Part shown: positions 1 through 6,981 of the stretch, piece after piece
Layout: each line of letters starts with the position of its first letter
Numbering within the stretch: position 1 is the first letter of the stretch
Notes under the pieces: generated by a model
Seen by the model: only the letters and a program-made list of their open reading frames with translations
Databases searched by the model: none
What the model was told of the DNA's origin: nothing
Position numbers and translations under genes: made by a program
NCBI GenBank assembly: GCA_028876385.1
Contig: JAGWSF010000026.1
Location: forward strand, 1 to 37,999
Direction: 5' to 3'
Source: Acidobacteriota bacterium
GTDB taxonomy: Bacteria; Actinomycetota; Acidimicrobiia; Acidimicrobiales; Palsa-688
DNA length: 37,999 nucleotides

Positions 1-1556
1 AGCGCCGACTCCAGCGCCGAGGACCGGCCGTCCGTGGTGTCGACCTCCGCCGCTTCGGGCCAGTCCTCCCAGGCCGACCGCATGGCCTCCGCCACCTCGG
101 GTGTGGCGTCGGATTCCACTTCGGCCCGACCGCTACCGGCGGCCCGCTGCCGATCGACTATGCGCCGGGCCGCCAACGACGCCGAGGTGCGGCAGCGCAG
201 CGCTACCAGGTCGGCACCCGTGGCCGTCGCCATCGCGACCGCGTCCTGACGCCGGGCCGAGCGCGACCAGGTGGCATCCAGAATGACACTCTCTCCCATC
301 CTCAACCGCTCCCTGGCCGCGGCCACGAGTCGGCCGTAGTTGGCGTCGACCTGCTCAGTGGAGTACAGCCGGTCCGTGTCGGAGCCCGTGTCGGAGCCCG
401 TATCGGAGCCCGTGTCGGAGCCCGCGGCCGAGCGGAGGCGGCGCAGGTGATCGGAGCTGACGATCGTCCAGCCGGTCACCTGACTCAGATCCTCGGCCAG
501 CGTGGACTTCCCGGTGCCGGGGAGGCCTCCTACCAGCACGACCTTCGGTAGGGCCCGATTCAGGTGGCGAACGGCCAGCCCCACCAGCCTGTCGGCGTCG
601 GCGACCAGGGAGGCCCGGGAGGAGGGCGGGGTCTGGTTGCTCCTCAGGTAGGTGACCTTGGCTCTCACCAGTGCCCGGTAGGCCACCCAGAAGTGGGTGA
701 GCGAGGGCGGCCAGCGATCACCGCTCTGGGCCTGATAGCGAGCCACCAGCGACCCGGCCAGGTCCGGTCGGCTCCGGTGTTCGAGGTCCATGGCCAGGAA
801 GGCCAGATCGGAGACCACGTCGCCGTACCTGAGTCGATCGTCGAACTCCAAGCAGTCGAGTATCTGCGGTCCGTCGGCGGTCAGGAAGATGTCGTCGCAG
901 AGCAGGTCGCCGTGCCCGTCCACCACCCTCCCCCGCCGGATCCGGTCGTTGAACAGTGGTCGGCGAGACTTCAAGTAGCGCAGCGCCGCCACGTCGAGGC
1001 CGTCGAGATCCGACCTTGTCCCCTCCGGCACCGCCCATGCCCGCAGCTCGTGAAGGTTCTTGGACCACAGGCGCCGTACGGCCGAGACCGAGCCGGCCCG
1101 CCGGACCCGCCCACCGCTCGACGCCGTGGCGTGGAACGACGCCAGGCTGGCGGCGACGGCGGCGACGGCGCCTTCGAGGTCGCCGTCACCCCTTTCGATC
1201 AGGGCGCTCAGGGACCGGTCGGCCGGCATGCGCCGCATGACCACCACCGGCTCACGCTCCCCAGAGGGGTCCTCGAAGTGCCCGACGCCGAGATAGACCG
1301 ACGGGGCCAGCCTCCGGTTGAGCTCCACTTCGTTCCGGCAGGCCTGTTCCCGCGCCGAGCCGTCGGCCCAATCGAGGAATCCGAGAGCGAGTGGCTTTTT
1401 GATCTTGAACACCCGATCCTCGCTGAAGACCAGCCAGGACACGTGTGTCTCGCCGGTCTCCAACGCACCGAAGTTCCCGGGGGGCCGGTGCGCCGGTAGC
1501 GGAGAACCCGCCGAAGTGCTCGGCGGGTTCTCTCTCCCAAGGTCGGGATCGACCAT
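1..1556 (-). CDS. Rv2004c-type fusion: aminoglycoside-phosphotransferase-like domain plus P-loop kinase, 3' end off the window
   Basis: I read one open frame on the minus strand with no stop down to base 1. The N-terminal half is phosphotransferase-like: ETHVSW, then VFKIKKPLALGFLDW, and the catalytic-loop stretch DGHGDLLCDD near 920-890. The C-terminal half has a Walker A motif, GLPGTGKST (about 525-500), typical of zeta-toxin/gluconate-kinase-like P-loop kinases. The order matches Mycobacterium tuberculosis Rv2004c (family knowledge), a DosR-regulon protein of unknown substrate. The first ATG (1556) lies 2 bases after the hsp20 stop, suggesting coupling, but it puts a perfect 11-bp hairpin inside the gene. 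A TTG at 1463 would give a length nearer the family's roughly 500 residues. Probably only about 15 C-terminal residues are missing. The family call is firm; the start is uncertain. Confidence 0.85.
   Translation of the reverse strand, partial: MVDPDLGRENPPSTSAGSPLPAHRPPGNFGALETGETHVSWLVFSEDRVFKIKKPLALGFLDWADGSAREQACRNEVELNRRLAPSVYLGVGHFEDPSGEREPVVVMRRMPADRSLSALIERGDGDLEGAVAAVAASLASFHATASSGGRVRRAGSVSAVRRLWSKNLHELRAWAVPEGTRSDLDGLDVAALRYLKSRRPLFNDRIRRGRVVDGHGDLLCDDIFLTADGPQILDCLEFDDRLRYGDVVSDLAFLAMDLEHRSRPDLAGSLVARYQAQSGDRWPPSLTHFWVAYRALVRAKVTYLRSNQTPPSSRASLVADADRLVGLAVRHLNRALPKVVLVGGLPGTGKSTLAEDLSQVTGWTIVSSDHLRRLRSAAGSDTGSDTGSDTGSDTDRLYSTEQVDANYGRLVAAARERLRMGESVILDATWSRSARRQDAVAMATATGADLVALRCRTSASLAARRIVDRQRAAGSGRAEVESDATPEVAEAMRSAWEDWPEAAEVDTTDGRSSALESA
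376..423. repeat. Four tandem 12-bp repeats inside the phosphotransferase/kinase gene
   Basis: The unit gtgtcggagccc is repeated four times, one copy with a single change (gtatcggagccc). On the coding minus strand it encodes a GSDT repeat, making a flexible acidic loop after the Walker A region. The unit is in frame (4 codons), so copy-number change would not break the gene. Confidence 0.9.
1504..1530 (-). terminator. Perfect 11-bp hairpin downstream of hsp20
   Basis: Arms GAACCCGCCGA (1504-1514) and TCGGCGGGTTC (1520-1530) pair perfectly around a 5-base loop. No T-tract follows on either strand, so it is a terminator-like or attenuator hairpin rather than a textbook intrinsic terminator. 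It lies 29 bases past the hsp20 stop. It is intergenic only if the next gene starts at the TTG at 1463. Confidence 0.55.
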
Positions 1557-1558
1557 CG

Positions 1559-2062
1559 CTAGCTCTTGGTGATGGCGATCTTCTTGGTCTCGGTGGGCTC
1601 GACCTCAGGAACGACCACCTCCAGGATTCCGTCCTTGTAAGTGGCCTTGATGTCGGTCTCGTCCACGTCTTCGGGCAGGGTCAACCTACGTTCGAACGAC
1701 CCGTAGCGCATCTCCTGACGGACGTAGTGCTCGTCCTCGACGTTGGTCTGCTCGTGGCGGTGGGCCACCATGTGCAGGATCCCGTCGGTCACGGTCAGCT
1801 CTACGTCCCTGTCGGGGTCGATGCCGGGCAGCTCGGCCCTGATGACCAGATATCCGTCCTTGTGGAACTCGTCGACGGGAATAAATGCTTCGGTCAGCCA
1901 CTGCTTGGCCGAGCCGAGCCCGTGCCGCAGGGGCAGGGACGTCAACCATGTGCCGAACATCCGCTCGAAGGCGCGATCCACGGGGCCGAATACATCCACG
2001 GGTTCGCGCCCCTCCGGGCGTTCGTCCGCGATAGGTGCATGTCGCTTCGCCAGACGTGCCAT
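1559..2062 (-). CDS. Hsp20 family small heat-shock protein
   Basis: This is an ATP-independent holdase chaperone that forms cytoplasmic oligomers. The 167-residue protein has an alpha-crystallin domain from about IPVDEFHKDGYLVIRAELPG to the signature ATYKDGILEVVVP. A C-terminal IAI tripeptide (KKIAITKS) corresponds to the I-x-I oligomer-docking motif. I chose the ATG at 2062 because AAAGGAGGTG lies about 8 bases before it; the longer frame from 2092 would put this Shine-Dalgarno inside the gene. The gene is followed by a hairpin and the Rv2004c-like gene, and it is divergent from the DUF1918 gene. Small heat-shock proteins of this class (HspX/Acr) are core members of the mycobacterial DosR regulon, and a weak DevR-like box lies upstream. 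Confidence 0.93.
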   Translation of the reverse strand: MARLAKRHAPIADERPEGREPVDVFGPVDRAFERMFGTWLTSLPLRHGLGSAKQWLTEAFIPVDEFHKDGYLVIRAELPGIDPDRDVELTVTDGILHMVAHRHEQTNVEDEHYVRQEMRYGSFERRLTLPEDVDETDIKATYKDGILEVVVPEVEPTETKKIAITKS

Positions 2063-2166
2063 CTGCTGTTCACCTCCTTTCCGCACCTCCATTACACGCC
2101 CGCAACGTCTCGAAACACACCGGTCGAAAGGCCTATCTTTCGCCGGTTACCAAGTCGCGGCCAAGT

Positions 2167-2181
2167 GGTGGCCAAAGTCTC
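2167..2181. promoter_or_regulatory. Weak DevR/DosR-like box between hsp20 and the DUF1918 gene
   Basis: The plus-strand sequence GTGGCCAAAGTCTC matches 10 of 14 informative positions of the reverse complement of the DevR consensus GGGACTTTNGKCCCT. The core AAAGTC is intact. No clear -10 sits at the expected distance on either side, so this is a weaker call than the box at 2987-3001. Confidence 0.35.
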
Positions 2182-2247
2182 TGGCCCCGCAGCTCGAACC
2201 ATGGGAGTGATGGTCTCGTATCCAACACCAGCTCAGGAGGAGTGACC

Positions 2248-2442
2248 ATGTACGCCAGCGTCGGAGACCGCATCGTCATCAAGGGACACCACATCGGGGA
2301 ACCGGACCGGGACTGCGAGATCCTCGAGGTGCGAGGATCAGACGGCGGTCCTCCCTACCTGGTGAGGTGGGAGGACGACGGGCACGAGGCTCTCTTCTTC
2401 CCTGGCAACGACGCCGGGGTGCAGCACTTCCAGAAGACCTGA
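2248..2442 (+). CDS. DUF1918 domain protein
   Basis: This 64-residue protein has the DUF1918 pattern: MYASVGDRIVIKGHHIG at the N-terminus, then the PYLVRWEDDGHEALFFPG core of a small SH3-like beta-barrel. The function of the family is unknown; it is common in actinobacteria, often next to stress genes. The start is fixed by AGGAGGAG at 2235-2242, six bases before the ATG. It is divergent from hsp20 and convergent with the PNPOx-like gene, and a strong hairpin lies between the two. Confidence 0.85.
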   Translation: MYASVGDRIVIKGHHIGEPDRDCEILEVRGSDGGPPYLVRWEDDGHEALFFPGNDAGVQHFQKT

Positions 2443-2445
2443 GCC

Positions 2446-2474
2446 GGTGCGGCCCCCGGCATCCGGGCCGCACC
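2446..2474. terminator. Bidirectional terminator hairpin between convergent genes
   Basis: Arms GGTGCGGCCC (2446-2455) and GGGCCGCACC (2465-2474) form a perfect 10-bp stem with a 9-base loop. It sits between the convergent DUF1918 (+) and PNPOx-like (-) stops and could serve both transcripts. There is no long T-tract, as is usual in high-GC genomes. Confidence 0.65.
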
Positions 2475-2481
2475 CTTGCGT

Positions 2482-2910
2482 TCACATGACCAGAGGAGTG
2501 GCGTAGCCCCCCAAGCGTCTTCCCGTGACGACCTTGGTGCTGATCCGTAGCCAGACGTTGTGCACTCCCTCAGCCCACGGCCGCGGTGGGGAGTCACCGA
2601 GTTGGCCGAGCAGAGCCGGAAGGTCGTCGTCGTCCACTTCCTCCGCCGGTCCGCGCACCACGACGCTCCAGCCCTCCCCCGTGAGTTCGTCCACCTCGTC
2701 CACCTCGAAGGCCACCGTCGCCTGCGCCAGCCGGAGGACCGTGTTGGTCGGCTCCAGCCGCAAAACCACGTCTTCTCCGGCCAAAGCGAAGTTGACAGGC
2801 ACGGCGACCGGTCCCATGGAGTCGCTGTAGACGAGTCTCCCGACGCGCCGGCGCCCGAGGCGGGCCAGACACTCGTCACGATTCAACTCTGCCAGGGTCC
2901 GCTGCGTCAT
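2482..2910 (-). CDS. Pyridoxamine 5'-phosphate oxidase-like split-barrel protein
   Basis: This 142-residue protein belongs to the PNPOx-like split-barrel family. Visible marks are the N-terminal helix MTQRTLAELNRDECLARL, then VGRLVYSDSMGPVAVPVNFA, the usual entry to the FMN/F420-binding barrel, and VRGPAEEV in the middle. Substrate and cofactor cannot be read from sequence. I chose the ATG at 2910 because GAGGAGG lies 6 bases upstream; a longer frame from 2952 lacks such a site. PNPOx-like proteins such as Rv0080 and Rv3129 belong to the DosR regulon (recalled knowledge). A near-consensus DevR box and a -10-like TACCTT lie upstream at the spacing seen in DevR-activated promoters. Confidence 0.85.
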   Translation of the reverse strand: MTQRTLAELNRDECLARLGRRRVGRLVYSDSMGPVAVPVNFALAGEDVVLRLEPTNTVLRLAQATVAFEVDEVDELTGEGWSVVVRGPAEEVDDDDLPALLGQLGDSPPRPWAEGVHNVWLRISTKVVTGRRLGGYATPLVM

Positions 2911-2958
2911 CTCCGACCTCCTCGGTCCGTGCCGGGCCCCCGAGCCCCGCACGACTCG

Positions 2959-3001
2959 AAGGTAGGGACCGCGGGCCGCCGGGGGCAGGGTCCAAAGTCC
3001 C
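2959..3001 (-). promoter_or_regulatory. DevR/DosR-type promoter of the PNPOx-like gene
   Basis: On the minus strand GGGACTTTGGACCCT (3001-2987) matches the DevR (DosR) consensus GGGACTTTNGKCCCT at every informative position except K. A -10-like TACCTT lies at 2964-2959, so the box centre falls about 42 bases upstream of the predicted start near 2952, the usual DevR activation position. A second, degenerate copy (AGGGACC...GCC, 2964-2978) lies between. The presence of a DevR homologue elsewhere in the genome is assumed. Confidence 0.65.
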
Positions 3002-3076
3002 GGACCGCCGGCTCGCCGCCGCCGCCCGCGCCGAGCACCGAGGTGGTCCGGTCATCACCTGTCGTGGCGTGCCACC

Positions 3077-4195
3077 ATGGTGACCATGGCGACCCAACAT
3101 CACCGACGGGGAAGAGCGGCGGGCGCGGCGTGGCTCAGCGCGCTGCTGAGCGCCACTGCTCTAGCCACCGGAGCGGCGGCTCCGGCCTCCGGGGCGGTCA
3201 GTCCCATCCAACCCGGCAACCAGCCCACACCGATACCGAACGCGGTCAACGGTGAGCTGCCGACGACCGACCTCATCAACGTGGCCCCCGGATGCCAGGC
3301 CGACCGCGACGCGGCCTCCAGCCTGGGGCTACTGCTCGCCGAGGCCCGGGATCTGGATATCCCGCTCGGAACCGATCAGTGCTACCGATCCGTTCAGGGC
3401 CAGGTAACCCAGCAGCAGGCGTGGACCACCGCCGGCAACAGCGCCTGCGCCGCACCCGTCGTGGCATCACCCACCGGCCAGGTCGCCGGCACCTCCATGC
3501 ACGGCTGGGGCAAGGCCGCCGACTTCTCCGACCCGTCGGGCTCAGTGAACTTCGGCTCGGCGGCCTACGCCTTCTTGAAGCAGTACGCCGGCCGGGTCGG
3601 ATGGAACCATCCCGGCTGGGCCGAGCCGGGGGGTAGCGCCTGCCCCGAGGCCTGGCACTGGGAATGGGTGGGCGATGGGGGGACGATAGGCGCCACACCC
3701 GTGCGGGCCGACGTCGTGGGGCTCCTGCCGTCGGGGGACACCAACGGCTACGCCAGCTTCTCCGGGCTGGGAGCCCTGGTCGCGAGAGGCGACTTCGTCG
3801 ATCGGGGCTCCACCGCCTCGGTCCCCCTCTCCTGGCTGGTGGTCGGCGCGTCGGCGACTGCGGGAAGCGGTGGCTACTGGCTCGTCGCTTCCGACGGCGG
3901 CGTGTTCAGCTTCGGCGACGCCACCTTCTACGGCTCCACCGGGGGAGTCCACCTCGCCCAACCCATCGTCGGCATGGCCCCCACCCCCACCGGACACGGC
4001 TACTGGCTCGTCGCCGCCGACGGCGGCATCTTCACCTTCGGCGACGCCACCTTCCTCGGGTCGTGGGGGGGCTCACCGCCGGCCACGCCGGTCGTGTCGA
4101 TGCTGGGCACGCCCTCAGGGCGGGGCTACTGGATCGCCTCCGCCGACGGGGAGGTGAGCGCCTACGGTGACGCCGCGGCGCTCGGCCCGGCGTGA
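3077..4195 (+). CDS. Secreted VanY-like (peptidase M15) D-alanyl-D-alanine carboxypeptidase with a GYWLV-repeat tail
   Basis: This 372-residue protein begins with a signal peptide (basic start, then AAGAAWLSALLSATALATGA). Residues about 75-200 form an M15 domain: H142 and D149 in MHGWGKAADF and H194 in EAWHWEW supply the zinc ligands, with E191 as the probable catalytic base. The spacing H-x6-D and E-x-W-H matches VanX/VanY enzymes, so all catalytic residues are present. It should trim D-Ala-D-Ala stems of peptidoglycan outside the cell. From residue 265 it carries three 42-residue repeats, the last cut short. The start is ATG 3077 or 3086; neither has a good Shine-Dalgarno. The repeat tail may bind the cell surface (inference). 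Confidence 0.88.
   Translation: MVTMATQHHRRGRAAGAAWLSALLSATALATGAAAPASGAVSPIQPGNQPTPIPNAVNGELPTTDLINVAPGCQADRDAASSLGLLLAEARDLDIPLGTDQCYRSVQGQVTQQQAWTTAGNSACAAPVVASPTGQVAGTSMHGWGKAADFSDPSGSVNFGSAAYAFLKQYAGRVGWNHPGWAEPGGSACPEAWHWEWVGDGGTIGATPVRADVVGLLPSGDTNGYASFSGLGALVARGDFVDRGSTASVPLSWLVVGASATAGSGGYWLVASDGGVFSFGDATFYGSTGGVHLAQPIVGMAPTPTGHGYWLVAADGGIFTFGDATFLGSWGGSPPATPVVSMLGTPSGRGYWIASADGEVSAYGDAAALGPA
3869..4195 (+). repeat. 126-bp repeat array (GYWLV/GVFSFGDA type), 3 units
   Basis: Units start at 3869, 3995 and 4121, exactly 126 bp apart. Each encodes GYWLVAxDGGVFxFGDAxFxGS-like sequence; the third unit is divergent and truncated. The same module occurs in the genes at 11923-13422 and 21022-23346. 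Confidence 0.92.
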
Positions 4196-4219
4196 TCCAC
4201 TGGCGGCGCCAGGGTCGCC

Positions 4220-5032
4220 TCAGGTACCGGTGAAGCGGGGCGGGCGCTTCTCGGCGAAGGCCCGCAAACCCTCCTTGGCGTCGTCGCTGCGTATCACCTC
4301 GGCCGAGTAGCGGTTCTCGATGGCCCGGGCCTCATCCTCGGGTAGCCAACCCGTTTCGATCACCGAGGCCTTGGACGCCGCGACCGATAGCGGGCTGCTG
4401 GCGGCGATGACGTCGGCGATCTCCAGCCCGCGGCCCATCCCCTGCCCGGTGGGCACCACGTGGGTGACCAGGCCCCAGCGCAGAGCCTCCTCGGCATCGA
4501 GGATCCGACCCGTGAGGAGCATCTCCATGGCCACCGCGTAGGGAATCTGACGTTTGAGCCGCATGGTCGATCCGGCCCCTGCGATGAAACCGATACGGGC
4601 CTCGGGCAGACCGAAGCGGGCCTGCTCCTCAGCGATGCGGATATCGGTCTGCTGCAGCATCTCGCAGCCGCCCCCCAGGCAGTCGCCGTTCACTACCGCG
4701 ATGATGGGCTTGCGCAGCCAGGTGGTGAGCAGCAGTCCCCGGCCCACGATGGAAGGGTCCTCAGCGACCCGCCGTTCGTTGGGGGACGGATCAGAAGCGC
4801 GGTTGCCGGCCATCCACCCCGAGCTCAGGTCTCCTCCTACGCAGTAGGCCTCGCCGGCCCCGGTGAGGATGACACTGCGTATCGAGTCATCGGCGTCAAC
4901 GCTTTCCCACGCATCGGCCATGCGGACCAGCATGTCGAGTGACAGGGCGTTGCGCCGCTCGGTTCGGTTCATGGTGAGGATCACCGTCGATCCCCGTCTC
5001 TCGTAGAGCAGGCTCGACTCGCCGGTCTCCAT
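4220..5032 (-). CDS. Enoyl-CoA hydratase/isomerase (crotonase) family protein
   Basis: This 270-residue crotonase would hydrate or isomerise an enoyl-CoA in beta-oxidation. Both catalytic glutamates of the hydratases are present 20 residues apart: E124 in LGGGCEM and E144 in FGLPEARIG, as in rat E144/E164. The oxyanion-hole loop is YCVGGDLS (63-70). I set the start at ATG 5032 (METGESSLLYERR), preceded by AGAAGGGAG. The same frame stays open to 5944, but that part overlaps the thiolase-like gene in another frame and reads as low-complexity Arg/Pro. Its start is 23 bases after the thiolase-like stop, so the two form an operon. The exact substrate is unknown. Confidence 0.92.
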   Translation of the reverse strand: METGESSLLYERRGSTVILTMNRTERRNALSLDMLVRMADAWESVDADDSIRSVILTGAGEAYCVGGDLSSGWMAGNRASDPSPNERRVAEDPSIVGRGLLLTTWLRKPIIAVVNGDCLGGGCEMLQQTDIRIAEEQARFGLPEARIGFIAGAGSTMRLKRQIPYAVAMEMLLTGRILDAEEALRWGLVTHVVPTGQGMGRGLEIADVIAASSPLSVAASKASVIETGWLPEDEARAIENRYSAEVIRSDDAKEGLRAFAEKRPPRFTGT

Positions 5033-5055
5033 GGTTGTCTCCCTTCTGGGGTCGC

Positions 5056-6552
5056 TCACAGGTGGAACTCGCCTCCTCCGACGGTGACCGTCACACCGAT
5101 CAGTTCCCGGGCCGTGGCCTCGGAGGCGATGGCCGGATCGGCCGACACCGCGACGCACCGGCCGCCCGACGGCACGTCCCCGACGACCACGGTCCGCCGC
5201 CCCCCGGATCGGTCGGACGCCACGGTGTAGGCCGCCACGGTGGCCGGCCCGGCGTGGTCCCCGACCGTGGGCACCTGCTCGGTAGCCGCTTCTGCCGCGG
5301 CGGCCAGGTCGCCCACGAGCAGGCCTCGGGCCACCGGTTCGGTCGAGTACACCGCCAGGCCGGGTTTGTTCAAGAAGCCGCTGACCGTCGTCACCAGGCC
5401 CAGATCCCCCGGGTGGTGGCGCAGCCGCTCGACCATGGCGACGGTCGCCTGCAGGACGAAGTTGTTGAACGGGCCGCCGGCGAAGGTCATGCCGCCCGTG
5501 ATGGTCGGTGTTCCCCCGATCGGCAGGCCGAGGGCCCGCTGCTGGACCCGCACCGCGGCGGGAAAGCAGCTGTATAGCTCGGCGTGGGGAAGCTCGGAGA
5601 GAAGTCGGCCCAGATGCTGCGAGGCGGCCCGCCCGAGGATCTCCATGGCCGGCCAGCGGTGCATCTCCCGGCGCCTGGTCACCGGCACCGAGTGGCTCGA
5701 CTGGAGGGCGACCGCCGGGAACACGACCTGCCGGGGATCGACCCCGTCGTCCTCGGCCGCACCGAGCGTGGTCATCAGCACCGCCGCCGCCTGGTCGACG
5801 TACATCTGCGAGCAGTGCCATTTGTTGTACGGAAAGGCAATGGGACGGTTGGCTTCCGACGCCGTAGCCAACCATCGCGCCGACCGCTCGAGGGGAAACG
5901 CCGCGTGCGGGAAGCCGGCGGCCACGCCGGCGAAGCGGGCCCACAGCTCGGAGATCTGCACCAGGTGCTCGTCTGGTCCGTAGCCCTCGGCGTAGCGCAG
6001 CGCGGAGTCGATCAGCGCGTAGCAGACGGGCGGCTCCACCATCCCGGCGGCCATCTCCACGGCGTCGACGATGTCACCGGTCGGGACGTGCCTCTCGTCG
6101 GGGTCTCGCTCGGGGCCCGCCTCGGTGGCTTCCAGCGTCAACCCGGCCCGGCGGCCCCGGGCCTCGCGGGCGGCCCCCTCCCCGCCGACGACGAGGGCCC
6201 GCTCCGCCCGCCCCTCGGTCATGGCCTCGTAACAGTGGTTGAACAGGGCCTGCTGGGGTACACCGAGGGCCATGGCCACGGACCGGGCGTTCCCAGAGCC
6301 CACCGCCTGGTCGACCGACCGGCCGGCGTCTCTGTAGCGGGTGGTCCCCTCCGGGACGGCTACCAGATCGAGGCGGCGCAGGACGTCGCCAGCACCGCCA
6401 TCAGCCCCGGCCGCCTCGGCGGCCTGGATCATGAGACCGAGCGCGTCTCGGCCCCCGGCTGTCGCGTCAGGGGCCTGCGAGGCCCTTCCCACACCCACGA
6501 TCACCGGTGTCCGCCGGTCGAGGGCCCGGTACCGGTCCCATCCTGCGCCCAT
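5056..6552 (-). CDS. Thiolase-fold acetyltransferase-like protein (SCP-x/TLP1 type)
   Basis: This 498-residue protein has thiolase features: RRTPVIVGVGRASQ at the N-terminus, YSCFPAAVRVQQ, and TGGMTFAGGPFNNF late in the fold. The C-terminal ~100 residues (from about VSGFLNKPGLAVYST) resemble the extra beta-barrel domain of thiolase-like protein type 1 from mycobacteria. The usual nucleophile motif C-x-S-G is not visible where expected; the region reads VPQQALFNHCYEAMTEG. It may therefore bind acyl-CoA without classical thiolysis, as proposed for TLP1. GGGAGGAACCAG precedes the ATG. It is operonic with the enoyl-CoA hydratase and divergent from the ferredoxin and P450 genes, suggesting lipid or sterol side-chain work. 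Confidence 0.85.
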   Translation of the reverse strand: MGAGWDRYRALDRRTPVIVGVGRASQAPDATAGGRDALGLMIQAAEAAGADGGAGDVLRRLDLVAVPEGTTRYRDAGRSVDQAVGSGNARSVAMALGVPQQALFNHCYEAMTEGRAERALVVGGEGAAREARGRRAGLTLEATEAGPERDPDERHVPTGDIVDAVEMAAGMVEPPVCYALIDSALRYAEGYGPDEHLVQISELWARFAGVAAGFPHAAFPLERSARWLATASEANRPIAFPYNKWHCSQMYVDQAAAVLMTTLGAAEDDGVDPRQVVFPAVALQSSHSVPVTRRREMHRWPAMEILGRAASQHLGRLLSELPHAELYSCFPAAVRVQQRALGLPIGGTPTITGGMTFAGGPFNNFVLQATVAMVERLRHHPGDLGLVTTVSGFLNKPGLAVYSTEPVARGLLVGDLAAAAEAATEQVPTVGDHAGPATVAAYTVASDRSGGRRTVVVGDVPSGGRCVAVSADPAIASEATARELIGVTVTVGGGEFHL

Positions 6553-6636
6553 CTGGTTCCTCCCGCTACCGAGCTACGGCGGGGAGGATAGGCGCTCGGC
6601 GACTCGAGGCGACCCACGCCGCGGGCTCGATCACCC

Positions 6637-6652
6637 TTGACGTCGAAGTCAA
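6637..6652. promoter_or_regulatory. Operator-like inverted repeat in the thiolase/ferredoxin divergent region
   Basis: TTGACGTCGAAGTCAA is a TTGAC-N6-GTCAA inverted repeat in the 182-bp gap between the two divergent lipid operons. Its size and symmetry suit a TetR-family regulator. It does not match the KstR consensus that I recall. Confidence 0.4.
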
Positions 6653-6734
6653 CAAGCTGGGAAGATGCCGACGTGGCCGGTCCCGCCGGCCGAGGGTGAC
6701 AGGCGCAGTTGCGCCGGGGGGGTGCGATAAGCAC

Positions 6735-6929
6735 ATGAAGGTCCGAGTCGATCCCGACAAGTGCCAGGGGCACACGCTCTGCGCCATGGAGGCTCCCGGC
6801 GCCTTCGAGCTGAGCGAGTTCGACGGCCACTCCACCGCCCGGTTCGAAACGGTCCCGGCCGACCTCGAGCAGGCCGTCCGCGACGCCGCCAAGACCTGCC
6901 CCGAGCAGGCCATCGTCGTCACGGACTGA
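6735..6929 (+). CDS. 3Fe-4S ferredoxin, P450 redox partner
   Basis: This 64-residue ferredoxin has cysteines in DKCQGHTLC (C-x5-C) and in TCPEQA. That is the three-cysteine pattern of single-cluster 3Fe-4S ferredoxins that feed electrons to actinobacterial P450s. The ATG at 6735 opens MKVRVDPDKC, the typical start of this family. The gene lies 52 bases before a P450 and is certainly co-transcribed with it; no reductase is encoded nearby. Confidence 0.93.
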   Translation: MKVRVDPDKCQGHTLCAMEAPGAFELSEFDGHSTARFETVPADLEQAVRDAAKTCPEQAIVVTD

Positions 6930-6981
6930 CCAGACGTCGCAGCCGGCCCGGCTCCGCTCCCATCAGGAGGCTGAAACGACC

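Noticed and set aside
376..423. Tandem 12-bp units as a CRISPR or VNTR locus
   Set aside because: There are no spacers; the units are contiguous and in frame within a coding region, so it is a coding microsatellite.
564..1499. 311-codon plus-strand frame
   Set aside because: It lies opposite the phosphotransferase/kinase gene, which has recognisable catalytic motifs in the minus frame.
5033..5944. About 300 codons upstream of the crotonase in the same frame
   Set aside because: This part overlaps the thiolase-like gene in another frame, reads as Arg/Pro/Gly-rich noise, and a Shine-Dalgarno sits directly before ATG 5032.
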